Shown piece after piece: positions 17,455-25,745 of a DNA stretch of 64,000 nucleotides. The stretch comes from an uncultured Winogradskyella sp. GTDB lineage: Bacteria > Bacteroidota > Bacteroidia > Flavobacteriales > Flavobacteriaceae. Position numbers and translations under genes: made by a program. The DNA lies in contig NZ_CANMIW010000005.1 in assembly GCF_947498005.1 (NCBI RefSeq), positions 264,308 through 328,307 of the forward strand, in the 5' to 3' direction. Each line of letters starts with the position of its first letter. Position 1 is the first letter of the stretch. The notes below the pieces were generated by a model. That model was not told where the DNA came from and ran no database searches. It worked only from the letters and a program-made list of their open reading frames with translations.

Positions 17455-17723
17455 AATTAAAGTTAAGAATAATAGAGTAGAAGTAACAAAATAACTATAT
17501 TCAATTCTGTTTTATAAAGAAATTAAAACTTACCATATTGTTGCAAACTTGTTTCGGTATGCAAACAGGTTAAGAATAATGTATGGTCTCAAATAGTATT
17601 GGTGCTGAGAAAGGAATATGCGTATGTCTAGTTTAATATTTTTGCTTTAATTTAAAGATGTATTTCAACAACCATGCTATTTATTGCATATAAAAGCTTT
17701 TTCAGTCTATGGGTTGAAACTCG

Positions 17724-18272
17724 TTATAGTAAATCTGATAAGATTGCCACGATATTCTCTAGTTTTTGTTTAGACTTCTCTGTGAGAGAAATTGTTGCAG
17801 ATTCGTCTTCGGTTGTTACCGTAATAAAATGTATTTGATTTAGTAAATAGTTTTGGTAATCGGCATAAGTGGTTTTTATACTTAATCTATGCGAAATCTT
17901 TTCATCTTCCTTTTGAGTATAAAATGTTTTAACGGATTCTGTGATGTATTCAGTTTCCCCATTATTAATAACAACTTTATTTACTGTATTGTTTTTGTTT
18001 AGTAAAACTGAAAAGTTAACTGTAACAGAATCATTTTTTCTGTCAGCTCTTCTAAAAGTAGCGTCTAGAGTTGCTTTATCTTCGGTTGTACTTATGTAAT
18101 CTATTGGTTTTACAAAGTATTGCATTTTACCATCGCCAAGAAAAAAATCTTCAACGTATTTAGATATTTTTCCTGTTGCAGCTGGTTTTATACCACCACA
18201 ACTATAAGTGCTAAGTGCAATGAATGTAATAAATATTACAATAGGAAGCTTATTTAGTTTTAACATCTGCAT
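17724..18272 (-). CDS. Hypothetical lipoprotein
   Basis: About 182 residues with a lipoprotein signal (LNKLPIVIFITFIALSTYSCGG; TYSC lipobox). The mature part is a mixed alpha/beta domain without a known motif. The upstream lipoprotein gene overlaps its start by about 23 bases, so the two are translated together; their mature sequences are not obviously related. Starts at 18272 and 18266 (both ATG) are both plausible, and a TTG at 18275 is less so. Function unknown. Confidence 0.65.
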   Translation of the reverse strand: MQMLKLNKLPIVIFITFIALSTYSCGGIKPAATGKISKYVEDFFLGDGKMQYFVKPIDYISTTEDKATLDATFRRADRKNDSVTVNFSVLLNKNNTVNKVVINNGETEYITESVKTFYTQKEDEKISHRLSIKTTYADYQNYLLNQIHFITVTTEDESATISLTEKSKQKLENIVAILSDLL

Positions 18273-18705
18273 CAATTGAAATTATAAATCGTTGTTGAGA
18301 TAAAGAGTCTTTAGAAAATCTATTATTAAATTTATCATTCTTTAAAATCGTAATTCCTGTAATCTCACTTAAAGAATCTACCATGTGTTGATAAAGAATA
18401 ATTTTGCTCGTATTTATAGACTTGGTTTTGTAAATGTTTTCTTTAACAATAGTAGAGTCTAGGTCTATAAAAAGATAAGTATTGTAATCTTTATGTTTTA
18501 TTGCTTTATATAAGACTAAGTCATTTTTCGCAAAAAGTGTCTTTAACTCTCCAGACTCATTAACCTCCACACCAGTTTTGGTAATTTCTGTTTCCCCATC
18601 TTTTAATAAATAAACGTGACCATCGAAAAGCGTAATTTCTTTTTGAGAAACTTGGCTACAGTTAAAAAAGAAATAAAAAAAAATGGGTAAAGAAACTCTA
18701 CCCAT
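18250..18705 (-). CDS. Hypothetical lipoprotein whose start lies in a terminator hairpin
   Basis: About 151 residues. With the ATG at 18705 it begins MGRVSLPIFFYFFFNC, a short signal peptide with a weak lipobox (FFNC). A longer start at 18750 would overlap the TRL gene by 26 bases and gives MKLSLQVSNYKYILK before it. The DNA of codons 1-8 is itself a perfect 7-bp hairpin followed by a T-run (see the terminator entry), so transcription through it and access to the start codon are linked. The mature sequence is charged, with no known motif. It is co-directional with and overlaps the next lipoprotein gene. Confidence 0.6.
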   Translation of the reverse strand: MGRVSLPIFFYFFFNCSQVSQKEITLFDGHVYLLKDGETEITKTGVEVNESGELKTLFAKNDLVLYKAIKHKDYNTYLFIDLDSTIVKENIYKTKSINTSKIILYQHMVDSLSEITGITILKNDKFNNRFSKDSLSQQRFIISIDADVKTK

Positions 18706-18710
18706 TTTTA
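18671..18710 (-). terminator. Intrinsic terminator of the TRL gene embedded in the next gene's start
   Basis: On the minus strand ATGGGTA (18705-18699) pairs perfectly with TACCCAT (18689-18683) around a 9-base loop, with A-run and T-run flanks (T8 after the stem). It lies 20 bases after the TRL stop and has the form of a Rho-independent terminator. The first three stem bases are the ATG of the downstream lipoprotein gene. Confidence 0.7.
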
Positions 18711-18724
18711 ATATGTACTTATAA

Positions 18725-19006
18725 TTACTCACCTGTAATGATAGTTTCATAAGTTACAATAAGACCTAAAACGTTTTTGATTTTAATGTCTACTGTAGAA
18801 ATTTTAGAAATACCACCTTGCTTAGCAGCAGTTTTGATACTAGCATCTTCGTCAAAAGCGAAACCTAAGACAACAGTTGCAGAAGATTTACCAACTTTAG
18901 AACCTACAGAGTTACTAGTTGCAGTAACTGGCATAGTGATTGAACAAGCTGTTAATGATAATGCTGCGAATGCTACGAAAGCACCTTTTAATAAGTTTTT
19001 TTTCAT
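18725..19006 (-). CDS. TRL-like family lipoprotein
   Basis: 93 residues with lipoprotein signal MKKNLLKGAFVAFAALSLTAC (C21 lipidated). The mature domain carries the pattern of the TRL-like protein family (VGKSSATVVLGFAFDEDASIKTAAKQGGISKISTVD...), a small exported fold of unknown function found in many Gram-negatives. A TATATTTG -7 element lies upstream on the minus strand (19032-19039). Product expected in the periplasm or on a membrane. Confidence 0.78.
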   Translation of the reverse strand: MKKNLLKGAFVAFAALSLTACSITMPVTATSNSVGSKVGKSSATVVLGFAFDEDASIKTAAKQGGISKISTVDIKIKNVLGLIVTYETIITGE

Positions 19007-19031
19007 AATTATAATTAATTTGATTAGATTT

Positions 19032-19039
19032 CAAATATA
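19032..19039 (-). promoter_or_regulatory. -7 promoter element (TATATTTG) of the TRL gene
   Basis: Exact TAnnTTTG match on the minus strand, 25 bases before the ATG. No TTG at the standard distance was seen. Confidence 0.4.
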
Positions 19040-19195
19040 GAATATATTTATAAATATTAAGATGGATTTAAGGTAAAAATATCATCAACTCTTGCCTTAA
19101 TAAACTAATCAATATTAACTCTAAATTAGAATTTTGAGATTTAATTGAGCGAAATCTTATATTTCTGATATGTAGCATGTTATTTTTTTTGTTGT

Positions 19196-19612
19196 ATGAA
19201 AAAACTTATAATTATTAATGGCCCAAATCTCAATCTTTTAGGTAAGCGTGAACCAGAAATATATGGACACCAAACCTTTAAAGATTACTTAGAAATTTTA
19301 AAAGAAAAATTCTCTAATGCCGAGCTCCTTTACTTTCAATCTAACATAGAAGGTGAGCTAATATCAAAAATACAAGAGGTTGGTTTTGATTACGATGGTA
19401 TCATTTTAAATGCAGCTGCTTATACGCATACTTCTGTAGGTATTGGTGATGCAATTAAAGCGATTTCTACACCTGTAGTAGAAGTGCATATTTCTAATAC
19501 GTTTTCTAGAGAAGAATTTAGACATCAATCTTATATTTCTCCAAACGCTAAAGGTGTAATTTTAGGTTTTGGTATGCAGAGTTACGATTTAGCTATAGAG
19601 AGCTTTATATAA
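19196..19612 (+). CDS. aroQ: 3-dehydroquinate dehydratase, type II
   Basis: 138 residues, the usual type II size. Motifs: INGPNLNLLGKREPEIYG (N-terminal active-site loop with the catalytic tyrosine Y23 and the loop arginine), LNAAAYTHTSVGIGDAI and VEVHISNTFSREEFRHQSY (substrate-binding His and Arg). It dehydrates 3-dehydroquinate to 3-dehydroshikimate in aromatic amino acid synthesis. It is divergent from the TRL gene. Confidence 0.93.
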   Translation: MKKLIIINGPNLNLLGKREPEIYGHQTFKDYLEILKEKFSNAELLYFQSNIEGELISKIQEVGFDYDGIILNAAAYTHTSVGIGDAIKAISTPVVEVHISNTFSREEFRHQSYISPNAKGVILGFGMQSYDLAIESFI

Positions 19613-19669
19613 GTATTAAGTAATGCGCTAGTAATTAAGATTCATAATTTGATTCATAGTTTAGGTTGT

Positions 19670-20152
19670 ATGAAGTATCAATTTCAAGTTTTCATAATTG
19701 TTTTGTTATTTGGCGGTTTGTACAAATCGTTTGCACAAACGGATTTTGGTATAAAAGGCGGAATTAATAAAACCTTTTTTAAAACGGATAATGGTGTATT
19801 TGGAGATTTTTCATCTGCAGAAACTGGTTATTATGGTGGCATTTTTGCCGACTTTTATTTGGAAGATAACTTCAATCTGCAAGTAGAATTGCTTTATATT
19901 GGGCTTAATGATTTTAAGTTTTTAAATGCTCCAATTTATTTAAAATACCAAATTGCTTATAATTTTAATATTCTTGTCGGCCCAAGTTTAAATTATTTCT
20001 TCGATTTCTTTAATGCTAAACTCAAAGTGAGAGCAGACTTAGGATTGGCTTTTAATCTAACCTCAGATGTAGATATTCATATGAAATACGTCATAGGTTT
20101 TCAGGAAATTTCACCTAATGGAGTCTTTTTAGGGATGGGACTTAAACTATAG
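19670..20152 (+). CDS. Small outer-membrane beta-barrel protein (first of three paralogues)
   Basis: 160 residues from the ATG at 19670 (a TTG at 19649 would only add residues before the signal peptide). Signal peptide MKYQFQVFIIVLLFGGLYKSFA, then alternating beta strands of an OmpW/PorT-like eight-strand barrel (GIKGGINKTFF, GGIFADFYLEDNFNLQVELLY, APIYLKYQIAYNFNILVGPSLNY) ending GVFLGMGLKL. It shares the block xPxxLKYxxxxxFxxxxGPxLN with the next two genes. Function unknown. Confidence 0.72.
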   Translation: MKYQFQVFIIVLLFGGLYKSFAQTDFGIKGGINKTFFKTDNGVFGDFSSAETGYYGGIFADFYLEDNFNLQVELLYIGLNDFKFLNAPIYLKYQIAYNFNILVGPSLNYFFDFFNAKLKVRADLGLAFNLTSDVDIHMKYVIGFQEISPNGVFLGMGLKL

Positions 20153-20311
20153 TCTTAAGATTGTATCCATGATCCAAGCCATTATTCTACCTCATTTAAG
20201 TCTGTTAGTTATGATTTTTTACCATAAAAATTTAAGAATTTTCACAAGGATTTAACTGTTATTTTCAATTTGATTGTGATTTAGTTAGGATTAATTAACA
20301 ATTTACCAAGT

Positions 20312-20319
20312 TAGGTTTG
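20312..20319 (+). promoter_or_regulatory. -7 promoter element (TAGGTTTG) of the second barrel gene
   Basis: Exact TAnnTTTG match 30 bases before the ATG at 20350. No well-placed -33 TTG was found. Confidence 0.4.
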
Positions 20320-20349
20320 TGATTATTAATTTCTAACAATCAATTAATT

Positions 20350-20883
20350 ATGAGAATTTTTACTTTTATTACAGTGTTTTTGTTTTCCACTTTTATTAGT
20401 TCGGCACAAGATGAATTCATAACCTCGAAGAACAAATTTCATTTTGGAATTAGGCATGGTTATAGTGAATTGAATATTTCGAACAGTTATACTTCTATAG
20501 GAAGAACAAGTGTTTACGCAGGTTTGTTTTTAAGCAAAAGTTTATCTGAAAAGTTTAGTTTACAATTGGAGGCTAATTACTCGCAATCAGTGCTTTTAGA
20601 TATTCCGTTGCTTTTAAAATATAAGTTGACCAATAAATTTGATTTGTTTACAGGACCTCAATTAAATTTGTCTATTGACAATGGGAGTTTACGAGGTTTT
20701 GAAGATGAAAAATATGGATCGTCATTTTTACTAGGAGCTCAATATAACATAAATTCTCATTGGTTTATTGACGCAAGGTATACTTACGGATTAACTGATC
20801 AGTTCTTAATTGATGTCTATGATGAAACACCGCATTATGGAAGTAAAAACAGTTTTAATTTTGGAATAGGTTATAAATTTTAA
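20350..20883 (+). CDS. Small outer-membrane beta-barrel protein (second of three paralogues)
   Basis: 177 residues. Signal peptide MRIFTFITVFLFSTFISSA, then a compact barrel with the shared block IPLLLKYKLTNKFDLFTGPQLNL and a C-terminal strand ending in aromatic YKF, as recognised by the BAM complex. The next paralogue starts 5 bases after the stop. Resembles PorT-family/outer-membrane-barrel domain proteins; ligand or partner unknown. Confidence 0.75.
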   Translation: MRIFTFITVFLFSTFISSAQDEFITSKNKFHFGIRHGYSELNISNSYTSIGRTSVYAGLFLSKSLSEKFSLQLEANYSQSVLLDIPLLLKYKLTNKFDLFTGPQLNLSIDNGSLRGFEDEKYGSSFLLGAQYNINSHWFIDARYTYGLTDQFLIDVYDETPHYGSKNSFNFGIGYKF

Positions 20884-20888
20884 GTTGT

Positions 20889-21365
20889 ATGAGAGTTTTT
20901 AAAAAGAAATCTAGAAATACTTTTATACTTTTTATTTTAACTTCTTCATTTTGTTTTGGTCAATATAAATTTCAATTTAAAAAATTACAGGAGGATTTTG
21001 CTTCACAAAATTGGAATTTAACGGTTAATGGAATTTTTTTGAAGGAAGATGTTTCTTTTACAGCAAGCCAGTTTGAGTTTGTTGGTGCAGAGGCTGGATT
21101 AATTGAAGTGCCTTTATTACTTAAAATAAAAGTAACCGATAAATTGAGTTTACTGTCTGGTGCCAAATTAGATTTTTACAGATTAGAGAATGGTATTTCT
21201 ACGGATGTTGGTGTGTCTATTTCAAGCGGCTTGCAATATGATTTTATAGAGAATGCCTTTCTTCGTGCAGGATTTAATTATCAATTAAATAATTCTGGTT
21301 CCCACTACAATTATAACTTTGGAAACAGATCGAGTCTTTTTTTTAAATATGGAATAAAGTTCTAA
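20889..21365 (+). CDS. Small outer-membrane beta-barrel protein (third of three paralogues)
   Basis: 158 residues with signal region MRVFKKKSRNTFILFILTSSFCFG. The shared block is VPLLLKIKVTDKLSLLSGAKLDF and it ends FFKYGIKF. It is shorter than the second copy, from which it is separated by 5 bases, and is followed by a strong terminator. The three genes appear to be diverged tandem duplicates. Confidence 0.72.
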   Translation: MRVFKKKSRNTFILFILTSSFCFGQYKFQFKKLQEDFASQNWNLTVNGIFLKEDVSFTASQFEFVGAEAGLIEVPLLLKIKVTDKLSLLSGAKLDFYRLENGISTDVGVSISSGLQYDFIENAFLRAGFNYQLNNSGSHYNYNFGNRSSLFFKYGIKF

Positions 21366-21398
21366 AAAAAATGCGATTCGTAAGAATCGCATTTTTAT
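21364..21398. terminator. Bidirectional intrinsic terminator
   Basis: Perfect 9-bp stem ATGCGATTC/GAATCGCAT (21371-21379 with 21384-21392), 4-base loop, A-run before and T-run after. It lies between the barrel cluster and convergent lpdA. Confidence 0.9.
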
Positions 21399-21454
21399 AT
21401 TGTACATTATTTAAATGAATTTTGTTTCATTTAGTAATGATTATAAATAGTTAT

Positions 21455-22831
21455 TTATAAATGAATTACTTCATCATAAGCATCAGCTACAGCTTCCATA
21501 ACAGCTTCACTCATTGTTGGGTGAGGGTGAACCGCTTTTAATACTTCATGGCCAGTAGTTTCTAATTTTCTACCTAATACAGCTTCAGCAATCATATCTG
21601 TAACACCTGCACCTACCATATGGCATCCTAACCATTCTCCATACTTAGCGTCAAATATTACTTTTACAAAACCTTCTTTTGCACCACTAGCACTTGCTTT
21701 ACCAGAAGCAGAGAAAGGAAATTTACCAATCTTTACGTCTAATCCTTGTTCTTTAGCTTGCGCTTCTGTTAAACCTACACTCGCAATTTCTGGTGTACAG
21801 TATGTACAACCAGGAATGTTTCCGTAGTCTAATTTGTCTACATGTTGACCAGCAATTTTTTCAACACATATAATTCCTTCAGCAGAAGCAACGTGCGCTA
21901 AAGCTTGACCTGGAGTTACATCACCAATAGCATAATAACCAGGAATATTAGTTTGATAAAAATCATTAACCAAGATCTTATCTCTATCAACAACAATACC
22001 GACATCTTCTAACCCAATATTTTCAATATTAGATTTTATACCAACAGCAGATAATACTAAGTCAGCTTCTAATATTTCTTCTCCTTTTTTAGTTTTTACT
22101 GTTGCTTTTACACCTTTTCCAGATGTATCAACAGAAGTTACCTCTGAAGATGTCATTATTTTAATTCCAGATTTCTTAAAACTACGTTCTAATTGTTTAG
22201 ATACGTCAGCATCTTCAACTGGTACTATTTTATCTAAGTATTCTACAATTGTCACTTCGGTTCCCATAGAATTGTAGAAGTAAGCAAATTCAACACCTAT
22301 GGCGCCAGAGCCTACAACTATCATTTTCTTAGGTTGTTTTTTTAAGGTCATCGCTTGTCTGTAGCCAATTACTTTTTCGCCATCTTGTGGTAAACTTGGT
22401 AATTCTCTAGAGCGTGCTCCTGTAGCAATAATAATATGATCAGCAGAATAATCTTTACCATCAACTTCGATTTTCTTTCCGGTTTTTAGTTTTCCATAAC
22501 CTTCAATTACATCGATTTTGTTTTTTTTCATCAAAAACTTAACGCCACCACTCATACCTTCAGCAACACCACGACTTCTTTTTACTACGGCATCAAAATC
22601 ATGCTCGTAATCTTTTACTTTTAATCCGTAATCTTCAGCATGTTTAAGGTATTCAAAAACTTGAGCAGACTTTAAAAGCGCTTTAGTTGGAATACAACCC
22701 CAATTTAAACACACACCACCAAGGCTTTCTTTTTCTACAATAGCAGTTTTAAATCCTAATTGTGATGCTCTAATTGCAGTTACGTAGCCTCCAGGACCAC
22801 TTCCTAATACTATAATATCGTATTTACTCAT
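21455..22831 (-). CDS. lpdA: Dihydrolipoyl dehydrogenase (E3)
   Basis: A 458-residue flavoprotein that reoxidises dihydrolipoamide of 2-oxoacid dehydrogenase complexes and the glycine cleavage system with NAD. The FAD loop GSGPGGYVTA is at 10-19, the redox disulfide C41/C46 in GGVCLNWGCIPTK, the NAD loop GSGAIGVEFA at mid-protein, and the C-terminal HPHPTMSEAVMEA carries the His-Glu catalytic pair. Full length. No E1 or E2 gene is adjacent, so it probably serves several complexes. Confidence 0.95.
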   Translation of the reverse strand: MSKYDIIVLGSGPGGYVTAIRASQLGFKTAIVEKESLGGVCLNWGCIPTKALLKSAQVFEYLKHAEDYGLKVKDYEHDFDAVVKRSRGVAEGMSGGVKFLMKKNKIDVIEGYGKLKTGKKIEVDGKDYSADHIIIATGARSRELPSLPQDGEKVIGYRQAMTLKKQPKKMIVVGSGAIGVEFAYFYNSMGTEVTIVEYLDKIVPVEDADVSKQLERSFKKSGIKIMTSSEVTSVDTSGKGVKATVKTKKGEEILEADLVLSAVGIKSNIENIGLEDVGIVVDRDKILVNDFYQTNIPGYYAIGDVTPGQALAHVASAEGIICVEKIAGQHVDKLDYGNIPGCTYCTPEIASVGLTEAQAKEQGLDVKIGKFPFSASGKASASGAKEGFVKVIFDAKYGEWLGCHMVGAGVTDMIAEAVLGRKLETTGHEVLKAVHPHPTMSEAVMEAVADAYDEVIHL

Positions 22832-22864
22832 GGATAAGTTTTTTTGTTTAAGTTCTTTGAATTA

Positions 22865-22897
22865 CAAAAATATGAAATTCCGAATAGTAAACAGCAA
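22865..22897 (-). promoter_or_regulatory. Promoter of lpdA
   Basis: On the minus strand TTG (22897-22895), a 22-base spacer and TATTTTTG (22872-22865). The spacer is slightly long. The leader to the ATG would be about 30 bases. Confidence 0.45.
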
Positions 22898-22964
22898 ATT
22901 CCAATTCAAAAAACACTTTGAAATTTATAGTTATCTGTAGTCTTTTACCTTTTTTTAGTTTTAG

Positions 22965-23519
22965 TCAAACATCATCTGTAAAATGTTTTCGGCTTTTTTC
23001 TCGTTTGAATTTTGAGTTATTAAAATGTTTTGACTCTCCTTTGGGAATAGATAACGATTGCCAATTACTACCTTTAATTAGTTTTCCGATATATACAATT
23101 TGTCCTACATGATAGGCGTAATGCATCATTTGTCTATTAATGGCTTCAGTTACAGAATGACCTTGATTTCTAATGTAAACTATATAGTCTAAATCTTTGT
23201 TTTTAAGATTTTTAATCGTTGTTAGTAAACAATACCATCCATTTTGCCACGACGTAATTAATTGCTCTTTTGTACTAAAATTGTCAATGAATTCTTCGTC
23301 ACGTTTACGCCATACTTTTTCGCCATCTTCGGTTAAAAAATTGGTCCAACGACTATGCATATTACCAACAAGATGTTTAACGATGATGGCAATAGAATTT
23401 GAATCTTCTGAATGTTCTTTTTTTAATTCAACCGCAGAAAGTTGTTCGATTGTTTTGTCTCCAAGACTTTTGTAATATTCAAATTGTTTAATAACACTAG
23501 GTAAATAGGTTTCTTCCAT
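22965..23519 (-). CDS. DUF1572/DinB-like helical bundle protein
   Basis: 184 residues of a four-helix DinB/YfiT-like bundle. The metal-site histidines typical of the fold are present in IVKHLVGNMHSRW and HYAYHVGQIVYIGK. DUF1572 members are cytosolic, and many of the superfamily are metal-dependent thiol transferases, but no substrate is known for this family. It stands alone between msrB and lpdA. Confidence 0.78.
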   Translation of the reverse strand: MEETYLPSVIKQFEYYKSLGDKTIEQLSAVELKKEHSEDSNSIAIIVKHLVGNMHSRWTNFLTEDGEKVWRKRDEEFIDNFSTKEQLITSWQNGWYCLLTTIKNLKNKDLDYIVYIRNQGHSVTEAINRQMMHYAYHVGQIVYIGKLIKGSNWQSLSIPKGESKHFNNSKFKREKSRKHFTDDV

Positions 23520-23613
23520 AACTTCTGGATTAGTCCTTTAAATTTAGTGATTCAATTTTAGAATATTAATCTAATGAGATAGTTAGATAAAATATCGTGA
23601 TTGCTATTTTGAA

Positions 23614-24102
23614 TTATTCATCCTCTTCGGCAACGAATTTTAGTGCTACACCATTTATGCAATGACGCTTGCCAGTAGTCTCTTGTGGTCCATCATTAAA
23701 GACGTGTCCAAGGTGTCCTCCACAAGTAGCACAATGTTCCTCGTCTCTAGTATAACCGATTTTAGTATCTGTGCCATAGGCAACATTACCTTTAATTTCT
23801 CTATCAAAACTTGGCCAACCAGTTCCTGAATCAAATTTATACTCACTTTTAAATAAAGGTGTATTACAAGCAGCACAATGATAAACGCCTTTTTTATAAT
23901 TTTTATTAAGTGCACTAGAAAACGGTCGCTCAGTGCCCGCTTCTCTTAAAACGTAGTATTGTTGTTCTGTGAGTATCTCCTTCCACTCAGCCTCAGTCTT
24001 TGTTACAGTGAACGTTTCTTTTTCTTTAGTTTCATTTTTTTGAGCAGAACTATTACAACTAAAAAATAGACTAATTACTGTTGTTATTACGATCTTTTTC
24101 AT
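23614..24102 (-). CDS. msrB: Lipoprotein peptide-methionine (R)-S-oxide reductase
   Basis: 162 residues. Signal MKKIVITTVISLFFSC (C16 lipidated), then a full MsrB domain. Zinc ligands are in YHCAACNTPLF and HCATCGGHLGH, the substrate loop is DSGTGWPSFD, and the catalytic cysteine is C148 in KRHCINGVALKF. It reduces methionine-R-sulfoxide in proteins. The lipoprotein signal puts it in the periplasm, where it would repair exported proteins; its electron donor is not evident here. Confidence 0.92.
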   Translation of the reverse strand: MKKIVITTVISLFFSCNSSAQKNETKEKETFTVTKTEAEWKEILTEQQYYVLREAGTERPFSSALNKNYKKGVYHCAACNTPLFKSEYKFDSGTGWPSFDREIKGNVAYGTDTKIGYTRDEEHCATCGGHLGHVFNDGPQETTGKRHCINGVALKFVAEEDE

Positions 24103-24267
24103 ATCTTAGAATTACAAAATTTCATTTTGGTTATTCGTCGTAATTAGCTTTCATTAATTACAAAATTGATTTAATATTTTTTTTACGTTAACATATGCCA
24201 TTATATGTTAGTCTTTGTCTTTTTTATTGTTAATTTAACAGCATAAACAATTAGATATTCCTTGTCA

Positions 24268-25671
24268 ATGAAAATTATACACATAAGTGCAGAGTGTTAT
24301 CCAATCGCCAAAGTAGGTGGTTTAGCTGATGTTGTAGGAGCTTTGCCTAAGTACCAAAATGAAATTGGAGCTGATAGTTCAGTGATAATGCCGTTCTATA
24401 ATAATAAATTTACTCAGGCAAATAAATTTACGTCAATATATCAATCTGAAATATTCTTAGGGAATCAAAATGTTAGTTTTAATATTTTAAAAGTAGAGGG
24501 TTCAGTTTTAGAATTCGATGTTTTTTTTGTTCATATTGAGTCTTTATTGTATAAAGAATATGTGTATTCAGATGATGACGTAGATCGTTTTTTAGCTTTT
24601 CAGATTGCCGCATTAGATTGGATTCTAACTTTAGAAAAGAAACCTAATTATATTCATTGTCACGATCATCATACTGGGCTAATTCCTTTTATGGCTCAAG
24701 AGAGTTATAAGTATGAAAGTTTAAATAAAATACCAGTTATAACAACTATCCATAATGCACAATATCAAGGTTGGATGACTTATGATAATTTGTACAAACT
24801 TCCTAGATTTAATATTGAAAAAGTGGGCTTAATGCTTTGGGATGGTATGATTAATCCTTTGGCTGCAGCTATAAAATGTGCTTGGCGAGTTACAACTGTT
24901 TCGCCTAGTTATATGGAAGAATTAAAGTATAATGCCAATGGACTTGAATCTTTATTAAGTGCAGAAAGTTCTAAAACTATTGGGATTTTAAATGGCATTG
25001 ATTCTGAAGTTTGGAACCCAAGTACAGATGATTTTATTATTAAAAACTACAAGAAGACATCAGTCGAAGCAGGGAAAAAAGGAAATAAAAAATGGTTGTG
25101 CAAAGAGTTTAATTTAGATGAAAACAAACCTTTATTTGCCTTTATAGGTCGTTTAGTTGGCGAGAAAGGAGCTGAACTCCTGCCTTATGCAATAGATTAT
25201 GCATTGCGCTCCAATGATATATCAGTGCTAGTATTAGGTTCTGGAAATAAAGACACCGAAAAACAATTATTTGATTTAATACCAAAGTATGCGGGAAGTT
25301 ATAATGCGTTTATTGGGTACGATGAAAGGTTGTCCCATATTATCTACGCAGGAGCAGACTTTTTATTAATGCCTTCTCGTGTAGAACCATGTGGATTAAA
25401 CCAAATGTATTCACTGAGATATGGAACAGTTCCTATCGTTAGACGAATAGGCGGATTAAAAGATACTGTTGTAGATATTGGCGATAATGGATTTGGAATT
25501 TGTCATAACGATGTTTCAGTTCAGGATATTTTAATTTCCATCAATAGAGGAAAAGAATTTTACAACGATAAGAAAGCATTTAAAGTAAATAGGAAGCAAA
25601 TAATGAGTATTGATCACTCATGGAAAGTTTCTGCAAAAGCATATATAGATTTATATAATTCAATAAGTTAA
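24268..25671 (+). CDS. glgA: Glycogen synthase
   Basis: About 467 residues, a GT5 enzyme that elongates alpha-1,4-glucan from ADP-glucose. KVGGLADVVGALPK near residue 15 is the ADP-glucose binding motif. The C-terminal half has GRLVGEKGAELL and the donor-site segment PSRVEPCGLNQMYSLRYGTVPIVRRIGGLKDTV. The ATG at 24268 is preferred to the TTG two codons before. First gene of glgA-glgC-glgB. TAGTCTTTG upstream is near, but not an exact match to, the -7 consensus. Confidence 0.93.
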   Translation: MKIIHISAECYPIAKVGGLADVVGALPKYQNEIGADSSVIMPFYNNKFTQANKFTSIYQSEIFLGNQNVSFNILKVEGSVLEFDVFFVHIESLLYKEYVYSDDDVDRFLAFQIAALDWILTLEKKPNYIHCHDHHTGLIPFMAQESYKYESLNKIPVITTIHNAQYQGWMTYDNLYKLPRFNIEKVGLMLWDGMINPLAAAIKCAWRVTTVSPSYMEELKYNANGLESLLSAESSKTIGILNGIDSEVWNPSTDDFIIKNYKKTSVEAGKKGNKKWLCKEFNLDENKPLFAFIGRLVGEKGAELLPYAIDYALRSNDISVLVLGSGNKDTEKQLFDLIPKYAGSYNAFIGYDERLSHIIYAGADFLLMPSRVEPCGLNQMYSLRYGTVPIVRRIGGLKDTVVDIGDNGFGICHNDVSVQDILISINRGKEFYNDKKAFKVNRKQIMSIDHSWKVSAKAYIDLYNSIS

Positions 25672-25745
25672 ACTTAAATATTGCGATATAAAATAAATGA
25701 ATAACTAAAATAATAAATAACTAACTAACTAAATAAATAAATGGT

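Noticed and set aside
18777..19040. Plus-strand ORF opposite the TRL lipoprotein
   Set aside because: Antisense shadow of a gene with a clear lipoprotein signal and family pattern.
25700..25742. AACTAACTAA/AATAAATAA microrepeat before glgC as CRISPR-like or attachment site
   Set aside because: It is a short simple-sequence AT tract without spacers or symmetric ends.
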